Below are positions 11,455-21,054 of a DNA stretch of 64,000 nucleotides, piece after piece (within the stretch, counting starts at the first letter, position 1; each line of letters starts with the position of its first letter). The notes beneath the pieces were generated by a model that saw nothing but the letters and a program-made list of their open reading frames with translations, made no database searches and was not told the DNA's origin. Source of the DNA: Davidsoniella eucalypti (lineage: Eukaryota; Ascomycota; Sordariomycetes; Microascales; Ceratocystidaceae); NCBI GenBank assembly GCA_004009845.1, contig RMBW01000015.1, positions 124,001 to 188,000 on the forward strand, read 5' to 3'. A program made the translations under genes and the position numbers.

Positions 11455-13006
11455 ATGACCTCATATCTCTCTTCTTCCGCTCTATTTGGGCTTCTTATAT
11501 CAAACGCCGCCGGAGCACCATCATCGCCACCTCTAAGCAACAACTCTGCCCCGATTGCTCTGATACCTCCAGCTCCGGCCGAAAATTCATTCGCCAGTTC
11601 CTCTTCGCCGGTGACCTTTGACCTATTCCGCACTTCCAGCGACGTTCCTGCCACGAAGCTCCTGCGCCGAGAGCCCTCTGATATTGACGTCCCTGTTTAC
11701 AACTTCTCGTCAGTCAGCTACAATATTGCTCTGGATATCGGCACGCCACCTCAGCAGGTCAAAGTTGTTATAGACACTGGCTCTTCCGAGCTATGGGTAA
11801 ACCCAAACTGTGCCCAGGCCCAATCCAACCCCCAGAAGGAGCAATGCCGTAATAGTGGCGAATACTATATATCTAGGTCTTCCTCTGTCAAAACATCGTC
11901 CATGCAAAATCAGATTCAGTATGGAATTGGTAGTGTTACGATACAGTATGTCTCTGATCATATTGCCTTGCCTGGATCGGACATACAAGCCAAGGATGTT
12001 ATCTTTGGCAGTGCCATTCACAGCTACGACATGAACCAAGGTATTCTTGGCCTTTCCTTTGGAGGAAACTACAACCTCCAGTACCCGAATCTTGTTGATT
12101 CACTAGTTATACAGAATCTCAGCAAGATCCATGGCTTTGGTGTTGCTCTCGGTACCAAAGCCAACCCCAACGAGGGATCTCTCGCTTTTGGGGGCGTTGA
12201 CACCAAGAAATATGCAGGAAAGCTCCATACTGAACCCATCATTCCACCCGAAAGCAGTCAGCACCTGTACCGATACTGGGTTCAGCTCGGCTCTGTAGGC
12301 GTCACGACAGAAACCAGCAGCGAGAATATTACTGATTCCTCAGCGGCTGTCTTTTTCGACACTGGTGCTACTTTATCATATCTGCCCAAGAATGTTGTAG
12401 ATAAAGTCGCGAGTATGCTAGATGCTACTTACGATTCAGTTCAGGGCCTCTATCGTATATCCTGCGATGCTCAAGGCACGGTCGATTTCACGTTTGGTGA
12501 CTATACAGTCAACGTACCATTGAGCGAGTTTGTCTGGGATGTTCAGTCTGGGTCATGCTTCTTAGGCTTAGAAAGCTCTGGCGATACATTTTTACTGGGC
12601 GATTCGTTTCTTCGGTCTATCTACGGTAAGAAGATTTATTTTAAACCGGTATACGGTCTCTGTATTCACATATACTAACGTTCATTTAGCTGTATACGAC
12701 ATGGATACTCCAGCTATCCACTTCGCCAAATATGTCGACTGCGGATCAAATGTTCACATGATCCCAACGGGAGCCAATAGAACAGCCGAGTTCATTGGCG
12801 AATGCAGTTTTAACGATACTCGGTCTTCAGATGACTCTAGTGACTCAACCGCCGACGGCAGCACGACGAGCGATGAGAGTGGGAGTCCAGAAACAGGGTC
12901 AAGCGGAGGTAGTGGCGGAAGTGCCGATAGCAGCGCAGACCGGACTATTCATGGTGCATTCATGGCGGCAGCTGTTGCGTTTGGTGTGCTATTGACCTTG
13001 CTCTAG
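11455..13006 (+). CDS. Secreted, probably GPI-anchored pepsin-like aspartic protease (yapsin-type)
   Basis: Exons 11455-12625 and 12690-13006 flank a 64-bp intron with a TACTAAC-type branch site, giving 495 aa. The N-terminus is a signal peptide (MTSYLSSSALFGLLISNAAG) followed by a prosegment ending in a dibasic KLLRRE site (about residues 68-73), as expected for kexin maturation. Both catalytic motifs are present: VIDTGSSELW (Asp107) and VFFDTGATLSYL (Asp302). After the core comes a Ser/Gly/Thr-rich stretch and a C-terminal hydrophobic tail (AAAVAFGVLLTLL), the layout of GPI-anchored fungal yapsins such as the OpsB/CtsD type. The likely site of action is the plasma membrane or wall, processing secreted proteins. 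The splice restores the expected AVYDMDTPAIHFA segment. Substrate is unknown. Confidence 0.92.
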
Positions 13007-14257
13007 GTACCATCAGGTGCTTGATTTCATATACCTAGTTTGCCAACAGTTCATGGCAGCTACGGTCTTTTCTTCATGTATTATCATCATTATGCGTTAT
13101 TAGACTTACACAACGGCAGGCCGTTATTATGCCATCACCCTGTTTTTTTTTTTTGGTTCAGAGCTTTGCTCTATTCCCAAAGTTCAAGCACTCGCCTTTT
13201 TGCTTCATACGTTTAGGTGCCATTATCAATCAGCCAACTTTGTATTCTTAGATTATAGATGGAGATAGAAACCCCATTGCATTTATATACATCTCGCGCC
13301 CTCTATTCAAAGGCTCCTTGGTATCGGAAGAAATACAGATATGTGCTAATCATGTGTAGATATGGAATCGACTCTCGCTTATATCTGAACTTAGCGCCGA
13401 AGACGGTCTGATAACATCTGGTCGATCCTATGACCACGGTGAAGGTAGAGGGTAACATTAAGTCGGCAAGGTTCGTAGGGAGTGCCAAAGTTCTATTTCA
13501 GGATACATACATGCCTTGTCAAGGACTTCAGGGACCTCGAGTGCGACAGGCAGAAACAAATGAAGCCAAGAAATGGTACTAGCATCTTGGTTCTCCTGTA
13601 ACGCTACAGAGGACCAGAAAACAAGAATCTAGGCCCAGATAGAAGCTTACAGTTATTAGCTGATCTCGTAGTTCCCATAGTCGCCAAGGCCCGGGGAAGG
13701 GAGCGACAGATCTGCACAATGTTTTTGGGTGAATTGAGTAAACGCTGCTGATCTAACCCTAGGCCATATATGATTGTGATGGCTTTACTCGGGATCCGTA
13801 ACAGAAAAGCACGGGGGGAAAGGGTGTTGGAAATGGTTCTAGAACTACATACGAACAGGTAGCGACTTACAATCACAACGAAAGAAAGACGAGGAAGCAC
13901 TGTGTGGTGATGTGTGCTATGTGAAGGTTAAGGAGAAGCCTGGTCGAGGATAGAATGCCGAGATTGAGGAAGGTGCTCCCGATGTAGAAACTTTAGACTT
14001 AAAAAGCGCAATAAGGCGTTCGGTTATGTTTATGTCTTGATATCTTGTTGACATTCTGCCGAAATTCACATCTTGACTTTTGTTTACTGGAAGCGAAGTC
14101 CTGAAAGAATCCACACCAGAATCCACAACAGAATACATATCCATTCCATTGAGATTACTATAAAAAGCCAAGCTGCGACTCCTCTTCTTTGTTCAACCAC
14201 CATCTCTTTCGGTCATTCTCTTCTTCGCCATCACATTCTTCTTCTTCAAATATCAAC
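13007..14257. other. Intergenic region, 1.25 kb
   Basis: 3' UTR of the protease gene, then sequence with only short opposing frames. The last 100 bp form the promoter of the GH17 gene. Nothing else seen. Confidence 0.4.
14158..14167 (+). promoter_or_regulatory. TATA box of the GH17 gene
   Basis: CTATAAAAAG lies about 90-100 bp upstream of the start ATG and is followed by the C/T-rich leader (TTCTTCTTC runs) common in highly expressed fungal genes. Assignment is by motif and spacing only. Confidence 0.5.
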
Positions 14258-15226
14258 ATGCGATTCTCGACGGCTTTTGCTATCACTACGCTGGCCATTT
14301 CTCCTGTTCTAGCACAGGGAAGGCTGGGCTTCTCGTTGGGTATGGTGAACCCAGATAACACGTGCAAGTCGCAGGAGGTTTTTGAGAAGGACTTTGACGC
14401 TATCGCAGCGGCATCTGGATCTCGGATCGTACGTACGTATGCGGCCGGTCAGTGCGACTCTACCAAATACATTCTACCCGCCGCCAAAGCCAAGGGCTTC
14501 CAAGTTATATTGGGCATCTGGTAAGTATGCCGTCCATACTGTAGAATCGAATATCGTATCTAACAAAGTATCACATATAGGGCGTACCCCAACGATTCCT
14601 ACGAACTAGACAAAAACGCCATCTTGACATATGGACAAGGTTACGAAGAACAGATCTACGCCGTCACAGTCGGCTCAGAGACGCTGTACCGCGGCGAGTA
14701 CACAGGCGAAGAACTAGCCGCCAAGCTACTCGACTTCAAGCAAAAGGCGCCGCAATACAAAGTCGGCACGGCCGACAGCTGGAACAAGTTCGACGACGGT
14801 ACAGCCAACGCCGTGGTCTCCGTCGCGGACATCTTACTAGCGAACGCCTTTTCATACTGGCAGGGCCAGGATATTAACAACGCCACTGCCTCACTCTACG
14901 ACTCGATCAACCAGGCGTTTGACCAGATCCAGGCAGTCGCCGCTAGCAGCGGGAGTAAACTGCCAGAACTGTGGGTGGGTGAGACAGGCTGGCCGAGTAA
15001 GGGAACTCAATACCAGCAGGCTGTTCCGAGTCTAGAGAATGCAGCTCGGTTCTTTCAAGAGGGCGTGTGTGGCATGGTTCGTTCGGGATACAATGTTTTC
15101 TCGTTCGAGGCCTTTGATGAGCCGAATAAGGCTCCGGCGGTGGGTGACGACGGAAGCGCGGCTGATGAAACAAGCTGGGGCGTCATGTATGCTGACATGA
15201 GTAAAAAGTACGATATCCAGTGCTAA
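14258..15226 (+). CDS. Secreted GH17 beta-1,3-glucan hydrolase/transglycosylase
   Basis: Exons 14258-14520 and 14581-15226 around a 60-bp GTAAGT...ATAG intron encode 302 aa. The first 20 residues are a signal peptide (ending SPVLAQ). The rest is a single GH17 TIM barrel with the acid/base motif VGSE (Glu121) and nucleophile motif WVGETGWPS (Glu222). Family knowledge: GH17 enzymes cleave or rearrange beta-1,3-glucans, in fungi mostly in cell-wall remodelling (Bgl2/Scw-type). There is no Ser/Thr-rich tail or GPI signal, so the enzyme is probably soluble or loosely wall-bound. The acid/base motif has Ser where most members have Asn (VGNE), a change also found in Bgl2-like fungal enzymes as far as I recall. 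A TATA box and CT-rich leader suggest strong expression. Confidence 0.93.
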
Positions 15227-15614
15227 ATAATTCACAAGTTGTAGGCTCCCTTTGGGATAAGTTAAAATAGTATTGGCATTCTTTTTGTCTCTCTGTAGGC
15301 CCAAGAATGCACTATTTATTCCGTATACTTAATAGCAACACCCGAGAAATACTTTAAACACAGCAGGGTATGAATATGATAGACAAGAATAAGAGTAAAA
15401 ACAGAAGCTAGTCTGGTATTAATAAACACAATAACGCCAATTCAGTAACCAATCACGGCGATATGACGTTATAAAAAACGATAAGGGTGGTAAAACAAGA
15501 GGTATCTGTGTAAGTGAAAGGTATAGATAGAAGAGAAGAAAGAAGTACAAGAAAAAGCACAGAGCAGCCAGGCATCAACGAACGACAAGAGATGACAAGT
15601 TGATTTGCGAAGGA
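15227..15614. other. Short intergenic region between convergent genes
   Basis: Holds the 3' ends of the GH17 gene (plus strand) and of the small secreted protein gene (minus strand). Nothing else recognised. Confidence 0.4.
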
Positions 15615-15861
15615 TTACTTGCGTTTGCGTAGAGGACTTGAGAAGGATGTTAGTTGAAGGGCACACTAAACAGAAGGAAGATATGACAAGTGAAGGATAA
15701 GATACTTACGCGCAACCTTGGGGAGTTACGACGCCATAAGGACAGTCGTCGCCGACGTTCTTGGTGCCCAGAACTTGATCAGAAAATACAGGCGTGATGA
15801 TGATGCTAGCACTAGCATGCGCGAACAACGCAAAGAGGGAACCAAAGATTTCGGGCTTCAT
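15615..15861 (-). CDS. Small secreted protein, 57 aa, with basic C-terminus
   Basis: Minus-strand gene read as two exons, 15861-15710 and 15636-15615, around a 73-bp intron (GTAAGT donor, CTAAC branch site, AAG acceptor). The N-terminus is a signal peptide (MKPEIFGSLFALFAHASA), leaving a mature peptide of under 40 residues with two cysteines (Cys40, Cys50) and a terminal RKRK. An alternative acceptor at 15666 would give a 44-bp intron and a 55-aa product ending AVPFN; I prefer the longer intron because of its branch site and because 44 bp is shorter than usual. A TATA-like tract lies about 100 bp upstream. The gene is too short for standard predictors. It could be an effector-like or pheromone-like peptide; function unknown. 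Confidence 0.5.
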
Positions 15862-16479
15862 ATTGGCAGTGGGAGTGTAATTAAAGTATAGTGTAGAAAG
15901 GAACCGGCCCTTTAGTTGGCGATATAGTCTTCTTGTCGAAATAGAATGTGTGTGTATGCGTATATATATAAAACGACAGGCCAGCTGCAGAAACGATCGT
16001 GAAGTTGTTGAATTATATTTTGGTGTAGAGACAATAATAGAAATGCGAGAAAGAAAGAAATAGAGGAGAAAAAAAAGAAAGAGGATGGGATCAAGGAGAG
16101 GAGGGAATATTAAGTATGTGGACATACTTAGGCAAAACATGAAACAAAGTGCAGGATTTATAGTGACAAGAAACCCTGGGCTGTCATGAGCACGGGGCAA
16201 CTAAGCTTTGCTTCGATGCGACGATAGAGCTATCCGAAACGAAAAAGAAAAACTTAAAAGAATGTACAAGTGGGTTTGAGTGCTCTGTGATACAGAACCT
16301 GGCCAGTAGGGGGGGTCATTAGTAACCGCTGAATAAAATCATACTCCCGCAGCCTAAAAGCCAAACAAGAAAAAAAAAAAAACACAAGAGATACCCAAAA
16401 AATACAGTAATACACAACCTGAATTGGTTGATGTTAGGGTCTAGTGGTAGATAACGCAATTCTTAAAATTGCCTTAATT
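15862..16479. other. Promoter of the small secreted protein gene and flank of the repeat island
   Basis: A TATATATA tract at about 15963-15970 is correctly placed as a minus-strand TATA element. The rest is purine-rich (16020-16100) and A-rich with no gene. A tRNA-like A-box string (TCTAGTGGTAG, near 16439) has no matching B box. Confidence 0.4.
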
Positions 16480-16496
16480 ATCATACCGAAAGGATG

Positions 16497-16600
16497 ATAC
16501 TAGGAACATAGAAAACTGGTGCCAGAAAACACGGCCTCGCCCGGAGTCGAAAAGGAGCTCTTAGATAAATCTCTAGACTATAAATAAAATCATCATCATC
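16497..16600 (+). mobile_element. Short retroposed element with (ATC)n tail and 17-bp target-site duplication
   Basis: The 17-bp string ATCATACCGAAAGGATG occurs at 16480-16496 and again at 16601-16617, exactly bracketing a 104-bp insert that ends in an ATC-repeat tail. This is the signature of target-primed insertion of a SINE-like element. The insert lies beside a LINE RNase H fragment and so is younger than that fragment. I found no second copy in the window. Confidence 0.65.
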
Positions 16601-16907
16601 ATCATACCGAAAGGATGTACATAGGCTCAAAAGCTTCACCCCAACACTGACGGACAGGTGCACCAACATCTGGATCTGCCTCGACAACAGGGCCGCGGTG
16701 TCCCGCATAAATGGATCACATAACAAGTCAGGATCCTCACAGGAGGCAATTGACGAGGCCAAGAAGCTTATTCAGACATTGAAAAATGGGCTGATAGGCA
16801 GAAAGGTCTACTGCATCTGGACCCCCGGGCACAAAGGAATCAGCGGCAATGAGAGAGCCGATGCACTAGCTAAAGGGCAAAAAGTTCGCACTCGTGATGC
16901 TATGTAG
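16601..16907 (+). mobile_element. LINE (Tad-like) fragment encoding an RNase H domain
   Basis: The frame through 16641-16906 reads the C-terminal half of a type I RNase H as found in fungal non-LTR retrotransposons. It contains an IWICLDNRAAVSR strand, a helix (SSQEAIDEAKKLI) and the motif WTPGHKGISGNERADALAKG with the conserved His and Asp. The reading frame stops soon after at 16907. The reverse transcriptase that should precede it is absent, so this is a truncated, dead copy. Confidence 0.8.
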
Positions 16908-16988
16908 AAAAGTTGGCATATAACATGAGCGGTGAGCCGATACGAGTTTCAGAACAACGCTAAAACGCCTCGGAAAAAAAAAAACAAA

Positions 16989-17207
16989 GCCAACTCAGCT
17001 TTGCAGTGGTGATAAGTAAGATAAAGTGCAGCTTTGATTTCTTGCCTATTCACAACTTCGTCGTCACTAGCAAACAGAAAAAAGGCAATTAATTTTTTTT
17101 TATAATTCATTTATCTTATGGAGCTATAGAGCTATGAAGATTAGGCAACTCGGCTTTGTAGTGGTATAATTCAGATAAAGTGTAGATTTGTTATGATATC
17201 TTGCCTT
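16989..17207. repeat. Imperfect direct repeats flanking a short A/T-tailed element
   Basis: Two imperfect copies of a sequence of about 60 bp (AACTCAGCTTTGCAGTGGT... at 16989-17047 and AACTCGGCTTTGTAGTGGT... at 17143-17207) flank a small element (about 17090-17140). The core of that element, TTCATTTATCTTATGGAGC, recurs in reverse orientation at about 22211-22260 and in diverged form at 37469-37513. The order suggests layered insertions of short retroposons. Confidence 0.5.
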
Positions 17208-17539
17208 ATACATATCAGTGTCATGTTTATTTTCCATCTCTCAAATTATGGTATTATGGTACGATAACATCTGTCATAGTAAAAATAGTAGCGAATGCGT
17301 ACGTACATGCACTGTCAGCTGAACTGGTATCAGGACGCCTAAAACCGTACTAACAACAAAGATATGTAAAAATAAGGCCAAAATCAATAAAGGCTCTAGC
17401 TAGGATCACTTCCTTCTTCCATGTTTCCCATGTCAGTTGTTTGACGAAGATAAACATATACTTATAGAAAAAAGAAGAAGAAAAGAAGTGATCTTAACCT
17501 CTTGTTACCCTAGAGCCTGCAGGTCTGCTCTCAGGTCCG

Positions 17540-18152
17540 CTCTCAGGGGATATTGAAAACTACAACCCTATAATGCATTCTGCAAGCCTCAGGACCCCCT
17601 TCGAACTGTCTCTCCCAAGGGAGACACTGGGCCGCCTGCTGGCCGCCAGATCACATCACGGAGACTTTGTGGACTACCACCTTCGCCTACACCATGCAAA
17701 CTTTACAGATTCATGTTCTTGTGGGAAAAAGAAGGACCCACTACATTTCTTCTTCTGCTGGAAGGGCAAACGTCTGTCAAAGGTTTTCTCACGAAGACCG
17801 TTTCACATTACCATAGACAACACTCTATCCACACAACAAGGGGTCGTTGATTTCTGCAAATTCATCAAGGAGACAAACTTCTTTGTAGATATATGCCCCT
17901 AACCCGTAGGAGGACAAAGGGGGAAAGAGTCTAGCCAGGTTAGCGCTGCTCCTACCCCCTTCGACCTTCTCATCAAATATTTTTGTTCCACTGCTTTTCT
18001 GCTTTCTGTTTCTTTCTTTTGTAATTTTCTGGACCTCCATTAAGAGGGTTTTTCGAGGGCCATTAGGGTCTCTCGACGTCTAACGATCCACTAGGGTCGG
18101 ATCCACGTGATCCACATAAAGACGTAAAATGATAAATAAATAAATAAATATA
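17540..18152 (+). mobile_element. LINE 3' end: C-terminal zinc-knuckle segment, 3' UTR and (AAAT)n tail
   Basis: The frame 17573-17902 encodes the C-terminus typical of fungal LINE ORF2: LSLPRETLGRLLAARS, HGDFVDYHLRLHH, and a Cys/His motif CSCGKKKDPLHFFFC. It is followed by a 3' UTR (17903-18127) and a tail of AAAT repeats (18128-18152). The 3' UTR segment CCATTAGGGTCTCTCGACG and downstream sequence recur at 19190-19290. This is a 5'-truncated copy; the RNase H fragment at 16.6-16.9 kb may be part of the same original element, separated by later insertions. Confidence 0.75.
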
Positions 18153-19313
18153 TGCGGGGGGGTACCTTTGAGTTTTCGGTGCCTCCTCCTTTGTCCAAAG
18201 ACGAAAAATTCCCCTTCGTCGTGGGGTTTTAAGAGCGACCAGCACATATCACCAATGTCGCTGTCCATTCTCTCGCATCTATTGATTTATTTCATGATGC
18301 TCCGTTTTGTGAGGCCTTGAGCCCGTTTCTTCCTCTCTCGAGGGTAATTCTCACCAACGATCGCCCACCCCCTTTTCTCTACACTTTTCGCGATCGCTGG
18401 TCTCCCGAGCCTCATCTCCGCTGCTCAGGAATTCACACTCACACTCGGAGGGCAACACTTTGAAGGTTCCAGTTGCCCGACATTTCCGGCTCTTCTTTTG
18501 TTGTGCTTTGCACTTCATTTGATCATGCCAAAACAAATTGTGATAGCTTCTCCTTGAGTCGCTCCCTCACAATGAAAACACATTGGGTTTCCTCTGTGTT
18601 TTCCAACAACCCACCAGGGGGACGGCTGTGAAGAAAGTTTAGCTTAATGCTGCTTGACCTCCTCCCGATCCCCCGACACTGACCTCGCGATAGTTGTCTC
18701 CTTGAGCATCTCCCTCGCACCGGAGCACTCTGGTCTTTTCCTTTGTGCATACCAATTCCCGGCTCTTCTTGTGTTGTGCTTTGCACTTCATTTGATTATG
18801 CCAAAACAAACCTGTGATAGCTTCTCCTTGAGTCGCTCCCTCACAATGAAAACACTTTGGGTTTCCACTGTGTTTTCCAACAACCAACCAGGGGGACGGC
18901 TGTGAAGAAAGTTTAGCTTAATGCTGCTTGACCTCCTCCCTATCCCCCGACACCGACCTTGCGATAGTTGTCTCCTTGAGCACCTTCCTCGCACCCTGAG
19001 CACTCTGGTCTTTTCCTTTGTGTATCAACCAACCTGCTAGGTGGACAGTGAAGAAACAAGTTTAGCCAGGTTAGCGCTGCTTGTCTTCTCCACTGCTTCC
19101 ACCATGCGAAATTTGTTCTTGCTTTCTGTGTTTTCTGTTTTGCTTTTTTAGTTTTAGTTCGGACCCCCATTATGGGGGGATCTTCGAGGACCATTAGGGT
19201 TTCTCGACGTCTAACGATCCACTAGGGTCGGATCCACGTGATCCACATAAAGACGTAAAATGATAAATAAAATAAAATAAAATAAAAAATAAAATAAATA
19301 AATAAATATATGT
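18153..19313 (+). mobile_element. Internally deleted LINE derivative: 5' UTR joined to 3' end
   Basis: Starts directly after the tail of the preceding element with the sequence GGGGGGGTACCTTTGAGTTTT, which matches, in reverse, the 5' end of the element at 21410-22144. It continues through about 330 bp of 5' UTR-like sequence and a tandem repeat, then joins the same LINE 3' end seen at 17.9-18.1 kb and closes with an AAAT tail. No ORF1 or ORF2 remains, so it is non-autonomous. An ATATATG string follows both AAAT tails (about 18148 and 19305), consistent with insertion into the previous element's tail. Confidence 0.7.
18488..19024. repeat. Tandem repeat, two units of about 273 bp
   Basis: The unit beginning GGCTCTTCTT at 18488 starts again at 18761. 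Long stretches match with few differences, for example CCAAAACAAA at 18528 and 18801, and GACGGCTGTGAAGAAAG in both. The repeat lies in the 5' UTR portion of a LINE derivative, the position where promoter monomers occur in some LINE families. Confidence 0.85.
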
Positions 19314-19560
19314 AAGTATGTAGAAAAGTGGACTGCCCATACAACTATTACTAACATTGTACATTTAGCTTGGTTAGATATGTAGTTGCATTTTAGTAAA
19401 GACCTTTGCCTAGGGTAACCTTCATGAATAAAAATCAATAGTCCTGCAAGGCTACTAGACTTTTTTTTCTTTCTTCCGGGAACACATTTACTATATACTT
19501 TTTCTCTTTTTTTTTCTTATTAACCAGAACTATCATCTTTATTTTAATATTCGTGGGAAC

Positions 19561-20580
19561 ATGAATTCTGCCGAAGACAATCCAAACTCACCAGCTTTGG
19601 TACAAGTCAATACGACCGATAGCGACAATCACAAATATAACCGCCCACGCCACAAATCCAAGGATAGATCCGATCGCAATAGAAATTACCATCATAGTAG
19701 TCATCGGTCTCGAAGAGAACGCCCACATGATGATGAGAACCACTCGCGCTCTTTATCGCCGCGCGAACACAGACGGCACCATAAACATAGCAACGACGAC
19801 AATCGCCACAATGACGATACAAGACATCGTAGCCACCGCTCTTCTCGACGCGACAGGAGTCGTAATGTAGATGATATGTGCACAGGGGAGCGGCGAAGAG
19901 AAAAGCATGGCGACAGAAGCCATCATGATACTGACCGGTCACATCGGTCAGAGCGAGATCATCGCAGTAGACGGGACCGCGGAGACGACAGCGAAACTCA
20001 ACAAGCTAGGTCGTCTACTCCAGCGCGCAAACAAAATGGCTCCTTACCATCTCAAGAGTCATCATGGGCCGTCACTCGTGGTGAAGCGCCGCCCATTGAA
20101 AAGGAAAAGCCCAACTTTGGCACCACCGGAATGCTCGCTACCGAGTCAAATTCAGTCACAAGGACAGACGGAACTGTTATACAATTGAAATATACTGAGC
20201 CGCAAGACGCACGAAAGCCACCGAAACGCGAAGTATGGAAACTGTTCGTTTTCAAAGGCAAAGATGTAGAAGATACTATCCCGTTAAGCGATCGCACATC
20301 TTGGTTATTAGGACGAGAAACTACAGTTTGTGACATTCCGATATCACATGGTAGTGTAAGCGGACAACATGCCGTATTTCAGTTTCGGTTAAAGGAGAAT
20401 TTGAATGAGTTTGGCGATCGTGAGGACAAAGTCAAGTTATATATAATTGATCTAGAAACAAAGCATGGGACGACGTTGAATGGTGAAAAAATACCTACAA
20501 GCTGTTTTATCGAAGTGCGCAATGGGGATCTGGTTAAATTTGGCCGTAATAACACTGATTATGTGATCATGCTTTCTTAG
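19561..20580 (+). CDS. FHA-domain protein related to SNIP1/Pml1
   Basis: Intact intronless ORF, 339 aa. Residues 1-165 are an extremely Arg/His/Ser/Asp-rich RS-like region. Next comes a segment (NFGTTGMLATESNSV, then LKYTEPQDARKPPKREVWKL) that precedes the FHA domain in SNIP1/Pml1 proteins. The FHA domain occupies about residues 225-335 with WLLGRE, SGQHAVFQFR and GTTLNGEKIP. Family role: Pml1/SNIP1 is a subunit of the RES complex aiding pre-mRNA splicing and retention. The phosphopeptide-loop SxxH motif is altered here (GSVSGQHA, where I expect SCSKQHA). The gene is A-rich and surrounded on both sides by retroelement debris, unlike its conserved neighbours. It could be the true orthologue or a diverged duplicate. 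Confidence 0.85.
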   Translation: MNSAEDNPNSPALVQVNTTDSDNHKYNRPRHKSKDRSDRNRNYHHSSHRSRRERPHDDENHSRSLSPREHRRHHKHSNDDNRHNDDTRHRSHRSSRRDRSRNVDDMCTGERRREKHGDRSHHDTDRSHRSERDHRSRRDRGDDSETQQARSSTPARKQNGSLPSQESSWAVTRGEAPPIEKEKPNFGTTGMLATESNSVTRTDGTVIQLKYTEPQDARKPPKREVWKLFVFKGKDVEDTIPLSDRTSWLLGRETTVCDIPISHGSVSGQHAVFQFRLKENLNEFGDREDKVKLYIIDLETKHGTTLNGEKIPTSCFIEVRNGDLVKFGRNNTDYVIMLS

Positions 20581-20866
20581 TCATAGCTAGTCAATAACAT
20601 AACGTTGCTTCACAAGGTGGCCGACACTTTAAGTAGGTCAACACTTTTTATGGCCTTGAAAACTTGAATGTGTTTTCCTTCACTAAACAATAATGTGCTA
20701 AAATCGATAATAAAACCAAGTATTGTTAACTCTTCAAACTTTTTTTTTAAAAAAAAGACATCTATTGTAAAATAAAAAAGTTCTTTCTACTCTACAATAT
20801 ATGCCTGAAGGCCACGAAATGATAGCACGCCTAAACTACCGAATCTGGTTTTCGGATAAGTACGAT
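20581..20866. other. AT-rich spacer downstream of the FHA gene
   Basis: Low-complexity AT-rich sequence, likely the 3' UTR. Nothing else recognised. Confidence 0.4.
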
Positions 20867-20963
20867 ATTTGATTTGATTTGATTATATTTAACGTCTACC
20901 TAAATCACTAAGATCATACAACGCCGGATTGGTTACCGGACAGGGATGTAGGAGGGAAGGTTG
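20867..20963 (-). mobile_element. Minimal (97-bp) deletion derivative of the LINE-like element
   Basis: Its minus-strand 5' end (plus-strand TGTAGGAGGGAAGGTTG at 20947-20963) equals the 5' end of the 735-bp element at 21410-22144. Its other end (TTGATTTGATTTGATTATAT, then AACGTCTACCTAAATCACT) equals that element's 3' end. Only the two termini remain, fused directly at a CCGGACAGGGATG junction. This shows that the family moves or persists as internally deleted copies. Confidence 0.75.
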
Positions 20964-21054
20964 CCTGGTTAAGCTGTATAGATTTTTTTTATTTTTAATT
21001 TAATTTAATTTTTTTGTTTGGGCCGATTTTTTGTTGCTCTTAGGTAAATACTGG

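Noticed and set aside
13604..14171. Minus-strand frames of 84-98 codons
   Set aside because: No motif support and located in the promoter of the GH17 gene.
16430..16470. tRNA-like string (TCTAGTGGTAGATAACGC)
   Set aside because: An A-box-like segment and a small hairpin are present, but there is no B box and no acceptor stem.
18080..19194. Several minus-strand frames of 60-87 codons
   Set aside because: They are duplicates of one another because they lie in the LINE tandem repeat; no protein similarity.
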